NCBI GenBank assembly: GCA_049509675.1 | Contig: JBEKZQ010000155.1 | Span: forward strand, 1 to 12,970 | Source: JBEKZQ01 sp049509675 | Lineage (GTDB): Bacteria > Planctomycetota > Planctomycetia > Pirellulales > Thermoguttaceae | Direction: 5' to 3' | Length of the DNA: 12,970 bases | Shown: piece by piece, positions 5,098 through 12,182 of the stretch | Layout of the letters: each line of letters starts with the position of its first letter | Position numbering within the stretch: position 1 is the first letter of the stretch | Made by a program: the position numbers and the translations under genes | The notes under the pieces: model-generated | Told to the model about the DNA's origin: nothing | The model's input: only the letters and a program-made list of their open reading frames with translations | Databases searched by the model: none

Positions 5098-7986
5098 CGA
5101 GCGGGCCTGGCGGAAGACCAGGTGTTGGACTTCAGCGCCAGCATCAACCCGCTGGGCCCGCCCGATTGCCTGCGCGCCGCTGTCAGCCGCGCCGTCGAAC
5201 GGCTGGAACACTATCCCGACCCCGAGGGCGCGGATTTGGTCCGGGCCATCGCCGACCGCTATCGTCTAGCGACGGAGCAAATCGTGATCGGCAACGGTTC
5301 GACCGAGTTGCTCTTTGCCGCCGCGCACCTCGTCCTCCCCTTTCCCCTTGCGGGAGGTCTGCAGTTCCTCCCCTCTCCCCTTGCGGGAGAGGGGTCGGGG
5401 GTGAGGGTGTCGGGCCGAAAGATGCCAAATTGCGCCGGCGTTGCCAGCAGCTCCCCTCACCCCAGCCCTCTCTCGGAGGGAGAGGGGGACCCGAGTTTCG
5501 ACCGTCCGGACAGCCTTACAGAGCATTCCACGGGCCGCGTCATGGTTCCTGTGCCGTCGTATATTGATTACATCACCGCGATCCGTGCGGCCGGAGGCGC
5601 GGTCGAGCGTCTGTTGCTGCGGGAAAGCGAGCAGTTCGCGCTCGATTGGCCCAGGTTGGCCCAGCGCGCCGGCGGCGCGGCGGCCGTGTTTCTCGGCCAG
5701 CCGAACAATCCCACCGGCTTGATGTTCGATCCACAGCAACTCCGCACCCTGGCGGCGCGGCACGCGTCGACGTTGTTCATCGTGGACGAGGCGTTCGCCG
5801 ATTTCGTCGATGGATACCGATCGCTGGCCGTCGACGTGCCGCCCAACGTCGTGGTACTCCGCTCGTGTACGAAGTTCTACGCAATTCCCGGGCTCCGCTT
5901 GGGCTTTGCCGTAGCGCAGGCCGAGGTGGCCCGGCGACTTCGGCGTCGGCTGCCTCCCTGGACTGTCAACGCGTTGGCGCAGGCCGCCGGCATCGCCGTC
6001 TTGGCCGATGAGCCGTACCGGCGTCGAACCGTAGAACTGATAGCTACGGAACGGCAAAGGCTGGGCGAGCGGCTTGCGCAGTTGCCCGGACTGTATGTCT
6101 ATCCCAGCGCTGCGAATTTTCTCTTGCTGCGGCTGGACCGCACCGACTTCAACGCGCATCGCCTGGCCGAGCGCCTGCTGGCGCAAGGCATCGCGGTGCG
6201 GGTCTTCGACCCGGCCGAGCACTTGGACCAGCGGTTCTTGCGCGTGGCCGTTCGCGGTTCTGAGGAGAATGAGCGGCTTTGCGAGGCGCTGGCGACGATC
6301 CTGGAGCCTAGCCGAGAAGGCGAGAATCAAGTCCCCCTCTCCCTCCGGGAGAGGGTCGGGGTGAGGGGAGTTTCAAACGGATCACCCACCGCTTGCCGCT
6401 CGCCACTTCAAGCACCCTTACCCGCTACCCCTCTCCCATCCCGTCGCGAGCGACGGGCGGGAGAGGAGAGATTTCACCCGGGCCGGAAAAAGGTCCCAAA
6501 AGTAAAAACGCCCGCGATCATGTTCCAGGGCACCAGTTCCAACGCCGGCAAGAGCCTGCTGACGGCGGCACTGTGCCGCATTCTGCTGGAGGACGGGGTC
6601 CGCGTGGCGCCGTTCAAGTCGCAGAACATGTCGCTGAATTCGTTCGTGACCCGCGACGGCGGCGAAATGGGTCGGGCCCAGGTGGTCCAGGCGCAGGCCT
6701 GCCGGCTGGAGCCGGACGTGCGCATGAATCCCATCCTGCTGAAGCCCAACAGCGACGTCGGCAGCCAGGTCATCGTCCGCGGCAAGGCGGTCGGCAACAT
6801 GAGCGTCGCCGAGTACGTGCGTTACAAGCCGCAGGCCTTTGCGACGGCCAAGGCCTGTTACGATTCGCTCGCCGCGGAGTTCGACGCCGTGGTGCTGGAA
6901 GGGGCCGGCTCGCCGGGCGAAGTCAACCTGAAGAGTCACGACATCGTCAACATGCCGATGGCCCTGTATGCGGGGGCCCCGGTTCTGATCGTCGGCGACA
7001 TCGATCGCGGCGGCGTCTTCGCTTCCTTCGTCGGCACCCTGGAAGTCCTGGCGGCCTGGGAACGCAAACTCGTGGCCGGCTGGATCGTCAATCGTTTCCG
7101 CGGCGATGCGGCCCTGCTGGCGCCGGCCCTGGAGTATACGCACGCGCATACCGGGCGGCCGGTGCTGGGCGTGGTGCCTTATCTGCCCAACCTGAACCTG
7201 CCGCAGGAAGATTCCGTGGAATTCAAGAGCGGCGCCTTGGACGACTCCTCGGCCAACGGTCGGGCCGTGGAAATCGCCGTGATCGACCTGCCGCACCTTT
7301 CCAACTTCACCGATTTCGATCCCTTCCGCGTGGAAAACGACGTGAAGCTGCGGATCGTCCGCTCGGCCGACGACCTGCGGCAGCCGGATGCGGTGCTGAT
7401 CGGCGGCAGCAAGAACACGCTCGCCGATCTGGAGTACCTCAACCGCAGCGGGCTTGGCCGGCGCATCCGGCAATTGGCCCGGGGCGGGAAGGCGGAAATC
7501 GTGGGCATCTGCGGCGGCTTTCAAATGCTCGGCTGCGAGATCGCCGACCCGCAAGCCGTCGAATCGCCCAGCCAGGCATCGCGGGGCCTCGGCCTGCTGG
7601 GCGGCAAAACGACGATGGCGGCCGAGAAAACGCTGGTCCGCACCTCCGCCCGGCACGCGCTGGCCGGTTTGGAACTCGTGGGCTACGAGATCCACCATGG
7701 CCGGACTGTCGATGCGGGCGCTGCGCTGCTGACCGCCGCGGACGGCCGCACCGTGGGCACGACCAGCCCCGATCATCGCATCTGGGGCACCTATCTGCAC
7801 GGCGTGTTCGACGACGATCGTTTCCGCCGCTGGTTCATCGATCGGCTCCGCGTTCGCCGCGGGCTGGAGGCCATCGGCCGCGTCGTCGGCTGCTACGACA
7901 TCGAGCCGGCGCTGGACCGGCTCGCGGCCGCGGTCCGGGAGAGCTTGCCTATGGAAACTGTGTATCGCTTGATGGGATTGCGATGA
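5056..7986 (+). CDS. cobD-cbiP: Fused reading frame: threonine-phosphate decarboxylase (CobD) plus cobyric acid synthase (CbiP)
   Basis: The frame runs 976 codons without a stop. Residues 1-418 are a PLP-dependent fold-type-I enzyme of the HisC/CobD group: HGGNLRELAR (5-14), DFSASINPLGPP (25-36), GNGSTELLF (79-87), QPNNPTG (215-221), VDEAF with Asp244, and SCTKFYAIPGLRLGF with the PLP lysine Lys273. It should make (R)-1-aminopropan-2-ol phosphate. Residues about 92-161 are a repeat-encoded insertion. Residues 419-483 are a repeat-derived linker. Residues 484-976 are CbiP, which amidates four ring side chains of adenosylcobyrinic a,c-diamide. It shows P-loop GTSSNAGKS (492-500), EGAGSPGEVNL (615-625), the amidotransferase nucleophile Cys819 in VGICGGFQMLG, and WGTYLHGVFDD with His915. 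No usable CbiP start exists between the linker and its first strand; ATG 6520 would remove part of that strand. Start TTG 5056 has GGTGAT upstream. The stop overlaps cbiB as ATGA. Confidence 0.9.
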   Translation: MTLQHGGNLRELARRAGLAEDQVLDFSASINPLGPPDCLRAAVSRAVERLEHYPDPEGADLVRAIADRYRLATEQIVIGNGSTELLFAAAHLVLPFPLAGGLQFLPSPLAGEGSGVRVSGRKMPNCAGVASSSPHPSPLSEGEGDPSFDRPDSLTEHSTGRVMVPVPSYIDYITAIRAAGGAVERLLLRESEQFALDWPRLAQRAGGAAAVFLGQPNNPTGLMFDPQQLRTLAARHASTLFIVDEAFADFVDGYRSLAVDVPPNVVVLRSCTKFYAIPGLRLGFAVAQAEVARRLRRRLPPWTVNALAQAAGIAVLADEPYRRRTVELIATERQRLGERLAQLPGLYVYPSAANFLLLRLDRTDFNAHRLAERLLAQGIAVRVFDPAEHLDQRFLRVAVRGSEENERLCEALATILEPSREGENQVPLSLRERVGVRGVSNGSPTACRSPLQAPLPATPLPSRRERRAGEERFHPGRKKVPKVKTPAIMFQGTSSNAGKSLLTAALCRILLEDGVRVAPFKSQNMSLNSFVTRDGGEMGRAQVVQAQACRLEPDVRMNPILLKPNSDVGSQVIVRGKAVGNMSVAEYVRYKPQAFATAKACYDSLAAEFDAVVLEGAGSPGEVNLKSHDIVNMPMALYAGAPVLIVGDIDRGGVFASFVGTLEVLAAWERKLVAGWIVNRFRGDAALLAPALEYTHAHTGRPVLGVVPYLPNLNLPQEDSVEFKSGALDDSSANGRAVEIAVIDLPHLSNFTDFDPFRVENDVKLRIVRSADDLRQPDAVLIGGSKNTLADLEYLNRSGLGRRIRQLARGGKAEIVGICGGFQMLGCEIADPQAVESPSQASRGLGLLGGKTTMAAEKTLVRTSARHALAGLELVGYEIHHGRTVDAGAALLTAADGRTVGTTSPDHRIWGTYLHGVFDDDRFRRWFIDRLRVRRGLEAIGRVVGCYDIEPALDRLAAAVRESLPMETVYRLMGLR
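5334..5410. repeat. Hairpin repeat family B, tandem copies inside cobD
   Basis: Two head-to-tail units (about 5334-5366 and 5367-5410) share TTGCGGGAG and the flanking CCTCCCCT tract. The second is complete: CCCCTCTCCC (5370-5379) and GGGAGAGGGG (5385-5394) form a perfect 10-bp stem with a CTTGC loop, followed by a GGGGGTGAGGG tail. The reading frame of cobD passes through both without a stop. Confidence 0.85.
5453..5488. repeat. Hairpin repeat family B, inverted copy inside cobD
   Basis: CCCCTCACCCC is followed by CCCTCTCTC (5466-5474) and GGGAGAGGG (5478-5486). This is the reverse orientation of the preceding unit, so the tails GGGGTGAGGG and CCCCTCACCCC face each other. With 5334-5410 it accounts for most of the extra residues 92-161 of the CobD domain. 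Confidence 0.8.
6333..6368. repeat. Hairpin repeat family B at the cobD-cbiP junction, copy 1
   Basis: CCCTCTCCC (6335-6343), TCC and GGGAGAGGG (6347-6355) form a perfect 9-bp stem, followed by the family tail TCGGGGTGAGGGG. It lies right after the natural end of the CobD domain and is read in frame as VPLSLRERVGVRG. Confidence 0.87.
6428..6466. repeat. Hairpin repeat family B at the cobD-cbiP junction, copy 2 (long-stem type)
   Basis: CCTCTCCC (6430-6437) pairs with GGGAGAGG (6459-6466), and inside it CCCGTCGC (6440-6447) pairs with GCGACGGG (6450-6457) around a GA loop. The same long stem appears in the opposite orientation at 12228-12266 in cbiM. It is read in frame as part of the linker before CbiP. 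Confidence 0.85.
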
Positions 7987-8957
7987 GACTGGAGCATCAA
8001 ATCCTGATCGCCGTGGCGTTGGACCTGCTGTTGGGCGACCCGCAGTGGTTGCCGCATCCGGTCCGCGCCATCGGCGGCCTGGCGGCCGGCCTGGAACGGC
8101 CGGCGCGGCGGCTCGTGCCTGATGAGCGCGCGGCCGGGGCGGTCGTGGCACTCGCCGTGTATCTGGCCGCCGGGCTGGCCGCGTGGGGATCGATTCGCGT
8201 GGCTCGGCTCATTCATCCCGCGGTCGCCGACGCCGTTTCCATCGCCGTCATCTACAGCACGATCGCCGCCCGCGACCTGGTGCGGCACAGCATGGCCGTT
8301 TTTCATCCCTTGATTTCCGGCCGTCTGCCGGCGGCGCGGCAAAACCTGTCCCGCATTGTGGGCCGCGACACCGAGCAACTGGACGCGGCGGGAATCGTGC
8401 GGGCGGCCGTGGAAAGCGTGGCCGAGAGCACGGTCGACGGCGTTACCGCCCCGCTGTTTTTCGCCGTGATCGCCGGTCCCGTGGGCGCCATGCTGTACCG
8501 CGCCATCAACACGCTGGACTCCATGTTCGGCCATCAGGACGCTCGCTACCGGCGTTTCGGTTTCGCAGCCGCTCGCATTGACGACGCCGCGAATTATCTC
8601 CCGGCGCGGCTCACGGCTCCGCTGATCTGCCTGGCCGCGCTGTTGCTGGGGCAACGGCCCTGGCACGCATTGCGGATCCTGGCCCGCGATGGGCGGAAAC
8701 ACGCCAGCCCCAACGCCGGTCTGAGCGAGGCCGCCGTGGCCGGCGCCCTGGGCGTGCAACTAGGCGGCGTCAATTCCTACGACGGGCAGCCGGTGGAAAC
8801 ACCCGCGATCGGCGACCCCCTGGTTTCCCTGGCGCCGCGGCACATCCCCTGGGCCAATGCGTTGATGTTGCTGGCCGCGGGCCTGTTCCTCGCGACGGCC
8901 CTCTCGCTCCGCATGGCGGCGATCCACTGCTGCCCTTCGTGGAGGACGGCCGCATGA
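7983..8957 (+). CDS. cbiB: Adenosylcobinamide-phosphate synthase, integral membrane
   Basis: CbiB attaches aminopropanol phosphate to adenosylcobyric acid to give adenosylcobinamide phosphate, using the product of the CobD domain encoded just upstream. It is called CobD in the Pseudomonas naming scheme, a source of confusion. The 324-residue length is typical. Conserved stretches include LDLLLGDPQWLPHPVR (13-28), VESVAESTVDGVTAPLFF (143-160), MLYRAINTLDSMFGH (170-184), YRRFGFAAARIDDAANYLPARL (189-210), and SPNAGLSEAAVAGALGVQLGG (242-262). Several hydrophobic membrane segments are present (near 53-68, 82-96, 153-175, 212-224 and 289-309). The start overlaps the cbiP stop as ATGA. The last dozen residues (IHCCPSWRTAA) look unspecific and overlap the cobO ribosome binding site. 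Confidence 0.96.
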   Translation: MRLEHQILIAVALDLLLGDPQWLPHPVRAIGGLAAGLERPARRLVPDERAAGAVVALAVYLAAGLAAWGSIRVARLIHPAVADAVSIAVIYSTIAARDLVRHSMAVFHPLISGRLPAARQNLSRIVGRDTEQLDAAGIVRAAVESVAESTVDGVTAPLFFAVIAGPVGAMLYRAINTLDSMFGHQDARYRRFGFAAARIDDAANYLPARLTAPLICLAALLLGQRPWHALRILARDGRKHASPNAGLSEAAVAGALGVQLGGVNSYDGQPVETPAIGDPLVSLAPRHIPWANALMLLAAGLFLATALSLRMAAIHCCPSWRTAA

Positions 8958-9481
8958 ACCACCCAACACGCATCCTGATCTTCACCGGCGACGGCAAAGG
9001 CAAGACCACTGCGGCCCTGGGCATGGCGTTGCGGGCCAACGGCCACGGAATGCCCGTCGCCATTATCCAGTTCGTCCAGGGCGATCCGGCGGTCGGCGAG
9101 CTGACCGCCGCGGCCGGACTGCAGAACGTCGAGATCGTGCAAACCGGCTTGGGCTTTTTGCCTCGCCCCGAGGATCCACATTTTTCGGAGCATCGTGCGG
9201 CCGCAGAGGAAGGACTGCGGAAGGCCCGGCAGACCATCGCCGCGGGCAGACATTCGCTGGTGATTCTCGACGAAGTGTGCCTGGCCGTCGCACGCGGATT
9301 GCTGGACGAACAGGCCGTAATCGCGGCGGTCCGTGAGGCCCGGCCCGAGGCCTGCATCGTGCTCACCGGCCGGTACGCCACGCCGGGACTCATCGAGCTG
9401 GCCGATACGGTGACCGAGATGCGGTCGATCAAGCACGGCTTCGCCGTGGGCCGCCAGGCACAGAAAGGGGTCGAGTTGTGA
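8954..9481 (+). CDS. cobO: Corrinoid adenosyltransferase (cob(I)yrinic acid a,c-diamide adenosyltransferase)
   Basis: This CobA/CobO/BtuR-type ATP:corrinoid adenosyltransferase forms the cobalt-carbon bond to the adenosyl group. The P-loop is TGDGKGKTTAALG (11-23), the Walker-B-like strand is SLVILDEVCLAVARGLL (about 98-114), and the protein ends with the family-typical KHGFAVGRQAQKGVEL. At 175 residues it lacks the roughly 20-residue N-terminal arm of the enteric CobA, like many short bacterial forms. I chose ATG 8954 because it overlaps the cbiB stop as ATGA and has GGAGG (8941-8945) 8 nt upstream. GTG 8939 in the same frame lies at that binding site and is unlikely. The stop overlaps cbiA as GTGA. 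Confidence 0.95.
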   Translation: MNHPTRILIFTGDGKGKTTAALGMALRANGHGMPVAIIQFVQGDPAVGELTAAAGLQNVEIVQTGLGFLPRPEDPHFSEHRAAAEEGLRKARQTIAAGRHSLVILDEVCLAVARGLLDEQAVIAAVREARPEACIVLTGRYATPGLIELADTVTEMRSIKHGFAVGRQAQKGVEL

Positions 9482-11172
9482 CCGCCGCTTGCCACAGGTT
9501 GATCGTCGCGGGAAGCGGCAGCGGAGTCGGCAAGACGTCGCTGACGCTGGGGCTGGTCCGCGCCTTTGCGCGGCGCGGACTGCGGGTGCAGACGTTCAAG
9601 GTCGGGCCCGACTTCCTCGATCCGACCTACCTGGCCGCCGCGTCCGGCCGCGACTGCTATAACCTCGACGGCTGGATGACCTCGCGGGATTATGTGCGCG
9701 ATCTGTTCGCGACGGTCACGGCCGATGCCGACCTGGCGGTGATCGAAGGCGTGATGGGGCTATTCGACGGCGCATCGCCCTGCGGCCTGGAGGGGAGCAC
9801 CGCCGAGATCGCCCTTTGGCTCGATGCGCCGGTCCTGCTGGTGCTCCACGCCCATGGAGTCGCGCGGAGTCTCGCGGCGGCAGTCAAGGGTTTTGCCGAA
9901 TTCGAGCCGGGCGTCCGCTTCGCGGGGGTAATCGCCAACCATTGCGGCTCGGCGCGGCACAAGGACTGGCTCGGCCGGTCGCTGGCCCAGTGGCCGAATC
10001 TTCCGCCGCTTTTGGGCGCCGTCCCGCGCGGCGCAATGCCGACTCTTGAAAGTCGCCACCTGGGACTGGTAACCGCCGACAGCCGTCTCGACGCGGCGAT
10101 CCTCGATCAACTGGCCGACGTCTGCGGCGAGCATCTCGATCTGGAGCGGTTGCTGGAGACAAGCCGGAACGGCGCGTCGGCGCCCCCAAGGATCGGTGAA
10201 ACAACAAGCGGGGGACTGTCCCAATTTTCGTTCGACGAAAATGGGACTGTCCCCTTCGGAAGTGCAAGAATAGCCTCGTGCCTTGATCGCGCCATCCCGT
10301 CACCCCCCGGGCACCATGCGCAGCATGGTCGTCTCCCGCAACGGGAGAGGGGAATAATTGGCGAACCGCCGTCAGACTCGCAAGAAACCACCGTGCGGAT
10401 CGGGATCGCTCGGGACGAGGCTTTTCATTTTTACTACGCCGACAATTTGCAGCAACTCCGGCGGCATGGGGCCGAGCTAGTGCCGTTCTCGCCGCTAAGC
10501 GACGCCGCACTGCCCGAGGGCCTGGATGCCCTGTACTTCGGCGGCGGTTATCCCGAATTGTACGCGGCACGTTTGGGCGCCAATACGCTGCTGTTGGAAA
10601 GCGTGCGGCAATTGGCCGCCGCGGGTCGTTGCATCTACGCGGAATGCGGCGGCCTGATGTACCTGGGTCGCTCGCTGGTGACGCTCGACGGCGATCGCTT
10701 CTTGATGGCCGGCGTCTTGCCGATCGATACCCGCATGCTCAAGCGACGGAAAATGCTCGGATACGCCCAGGTCGAGTTGGCGGCCGACTCGCTGTGGGGC
10801 CCGCCGGGATGGCGCTGCCGCGGACACGAATTCCATTATTCCGAAATCGCCGCCGACGACAGCCGGGGCCAGGGCTGGCAGCCGGCCTACGTGGTCCGCA
10901 ATGCCAGGGGCGACCGCGAAAGGGATGAAGGGACTATTAGCCCCGCACGAAAGAACGTCACGCGGACTATAGGACGGATTGCCAATCCGTCCTACGAGAT
11001 CCCAGCCCCACGTGATGATTCTTCGTCCCGGGGCGACCGTGCCACGGAGGCGGAAGGTTTTGCCCGGGGATCGATCCTCGCCAGTTACATACACTTGCAC
11101 TGGGCCGCGGACACCGCCGCGGTGCGGCACTTCCTGGCCCGCTGCCTCGCAGATTGCAAAGGGCATTCATGA
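9478..11172 (+). CDS. cbiA: Cobyrinate a,c-diamide synthase, with two repeat-derived insertions
   Basis: CbiA/CobB amidates the a and c side chains of the corrin ring with glutamine and ATP. The N-terminal ATP-binding domain has P-loop GSGSGVGKT (12-20), TFKVGPDFLDPTY (39-51) and VIEGVMGLFDG (88-98). The C-terminal amidotransferase domain starts at VRIGIARDEAFHFYYADNL (306-324), has YFGGGYPELYA (353-363) and nucleophile Cys390 in YAECGGLMYLG, and ends with SYIHLHW (His539, His541). At 564 residues it is about 100 longer than usual. The excess lies in residues about 232-305, which are a linker made of repeats A2 and B5, and residues about 478-518, a 41-codon insertion with repeat D. Both keep the frame. 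The GTG start overlaps the cobO stop and has AAAGGGG upstream. The stop overlaps the next gene as ATGA. Confidence 0.94.
   Translation: MTAACHRLIVAGSGSGVGKTSLTLGLVRAFARRGLRVQTFKVGPDFLDPTYLAAASGRDCYNLDGWMTSRDYVRDLFATVTADADLAVIEGVMGLFDGASPCGLEGSTAEIALWLDAPVLLVLHAHGVARSLAAAVKGFAEFEPGVRFAGVIANHCGSARHKDWLGRSLAQWPNLPPLLGAVPRGAMPTLESRHLGLVTADSRLDAAILDQLADVCGEHLDLERLLETSRNGASAPPRIGETTSGGLSQFSFDENGTVPFGSARIASCLDRAIPSPPGHHAQHGRLPQRERGIIGEPPSDSQETTVRIGIARDEAFHFYYADNLQQLRRHGAELVPFSPLSDAALPEGLDALYFGGGYPELYAARLGANTLLLESVRQLAAAGRCIYAECGGLMYLGRSLVTLDGDRFLMAGVLPIDTRMLKRRKMLGYAQVELAADSLWGPPGWRCRGHEFHYSEIAADDSRGQGWQPAYVVRNARGDRERDEGTISPARKNVTRTIGRIANPSYEIPAPRDDSSSRGDRATEAEGFARGSILASYIHLHWAADTAAVRHFLARCLADCKGHS
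10210..10254. repeat. Hairpin repeat family A, copy 2 (inside cbiA)
   Basis: GGGGACTGTCCCAATTTTCG (10211-10230) and CGAAAATGGGACTGTCCCC (10236-10254) are imperfect inverted arms around a 5-nt loop (TTCGA). This is the compact form of the element at 2988-3050. Both copies encode ENGT in their 3' arms, whereas the 5' arms are read in different frames. Confidence 0.87.
10298..10352. repeat. Degenerate family B repeat with an extra hairpin (inside cbiA)
   Basis: CTCCC (10333-10337) and GGGAG (10343-10347), followed by AGGGG, resemble a shortened family B stem, and the preceding CGTCACCCCCC (10298-10308) resembles its tail. Between them ACCATGC (10313-10319) and GCATGGT (10323-10329) form a separate perfect 7-bp stem with a GCA loop. 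Together with repeat A2 this fills the gap between the two CbiA domains. Confidence 0.55.
10907..11039. repeat. Insertion in cbiA bounded by 10-bp direct repeats, carrying palindrome D
   Basis: GGGGCGACCG occurs at 10907-10916 and again at 11030-11039, 123 bp apart, and both copies encode RGDR in the same frame. Between them lies the palindrome AGGACGGATTG-C-CAATCCGTCCT (10971-10993), with 11-bp perfect arms. Removing one direct repeat plus the intervening DNA would delete exactly 41 codons and restore a normal-looking run into AEGFARGSILASYIHLHW. The layout resembles an insertion with target duplication, though slippage is also possible. Confidence 0.7.
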
Positions 11173-12182
11173 ACATTGCAGAACCATCGGGCATGTTGTT
11201 GATCAGCCACGGCAGTCCGCGGGGGGAAGTGAACCAGAGCTTTTCGGAACTGGCCGGGCGGATCGCCTCGCGGCTGGGGGCTGAGGTTCTGCCCGCGTTC
11301 TTCTCCATCGCCCGGCCCAACATTCCGGAGCAGGTCGAGTTGCTCGTGGCCCGGGGCGTGCGGCGGGTCGTGCTCATGCCCTATTTCCTCGGCTCCGGCC
11401 AGCACGTCACGGTGGACATCCCGGCGCTGTTGAAGCAGTGCAAATCGCGATACCCCGACGTGCGCTTCGAGTTGCTGCCCACGCTAGAGAACGAGCCCGC
11501 CCTGGAGGATGTAATCGTCGATCGGCTCGCGCCGCTGGTAACGGCCGCTGCGCTGCCGGTCGATGGTCCGGCGATCGAGCGGCGGAGCTACGAGATCATC
11601 GATCGGCAACTGGGGGGTTGGCCCTGTGCGGAGACGGGCGACCGCGCCGTTCTGCGCCGCATCGTTCACGCAACCGCCGACGTTTCCTTCGCCCGCACGT
11701 TGCGCATCCATGCTTCGGCCGTGGCGCAGGGCAAGGCCGCATTGGCCGCGGGCAAGCCGATCCTGTGCGACGTCAAGATGCTCCAGGCCGGCATCACGCG
11801 GGTTGAGAACGAAGTGCTCTGTGCGATCGGCGATCCCTCCGTTCGGGAGTTGGCCCAACGGAAGAACTGCACGCGGGCCGCCGCCGCGATGGAGGCCCTT
11901 GGCCCGCGCATGGACGGAGCGATCGTGGCGATCGGCAACGCGCCGACGGCCCTGTGGAAAGTGATGGAGTTGGCGGCAGGCGGAGGCCCGCGGCCGGCAC
12001 TGGTGGTCGGTTTGCCCGTGGGACTGGTCGGCGCGCGGGAGTCGAAGGCGGCGCTGTTGGAAAGCGGGCTGTGTTACATCACCAACACCAGTCCGCGCGG
12101 CGGCAGTCCCGCGGCCGCCGCCGCCGTGAACGCCTTGGCAATCGGGGAGCGAGGAGATCAGGTGGAGAAGCATGGGAAATAA
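11169..12182 (+). CDS. cbiX-cbiC: Fusion of CbiX cobaltochelatase and CbiC/CobH precorrin-8 methylmutase
   Basis: Residues 1 to about 125 form a short CbiX-type sirohydrochlorin cobaltochelatase: LLISHGSPRGEVN with metal-site His14, VLPAFFSIARPNIPE (40-54), and MPYFLGSGQHVTVDIP with His79. Residues about 135-337 form a complete CbiC/CobH methylmutase, which moves the ring methyl group from C11 to C12: SYEIIDRQLG (140-149), RRIVHATADVSFARTLRIH with the expected catalytic His167, ILCDVKMLQAGI (198-209), AIVAIGNAPTALW (251-263) and GLPVGLVGARESK (281-293). The two steps are far apart in the pathway, so the fusion may serve co-expression rather than channelling. No repeat lies at the join, unlike the cobD-cbiP fusion. 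ATG 11169 overlaps the cbiA stop as ATGA with AAAGGG 5 nt upstream. The stop overlaps the cbiM start by 11 nt. Confidence 0.92.
   Translation: MNIAEPSGMLLISHGSPRGEVNQSFSELAGRIASRLGAEVLPAFFSIARPNIPEQVELLVARGVRRVVLMPYFLGSGQHVTVDIPALLKQCKSRYPDVRFELLPTLENEPALEDVIVDRLAPLVTAAALPVDGPAIERRSYEIIDRQLGGWPCAETGDRAVLRRIVHATADVSFARTLRIHASAVAQGKAALAAGKPILCDVKMLQAGITRVENEVLCAIGDPSVRELAQRKNCTRAAAAMEALGPRMDGAIVAIGNAPTALWKVMELAAGGGPRPALVVGLPVGLVGARESKAALLESGLCYITNTSPRGGSPAAAAAVNALAIGERGDQVEKHGK

Noticed and set aside
5329..5538. Intein or group II intron in cobD
   Set aside because: The insertion is far too short and lacks splice motifs. It is made of recognisable hairpin repeats.
6520..6522. ATG 6520 as an independent cbiP start
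   Set aside because: It would delete part of the first strand before the P-loop, and no ribosome binding site lies at a workable distance. The fused frame explains the data better.
8939..8953. GTG 8939 as the cobO start
   Set aside because: The codon lies at the GGAGG ribosome binding site that serves ATG 8954, and ATG 8954 gives the usual ATGA overlap.
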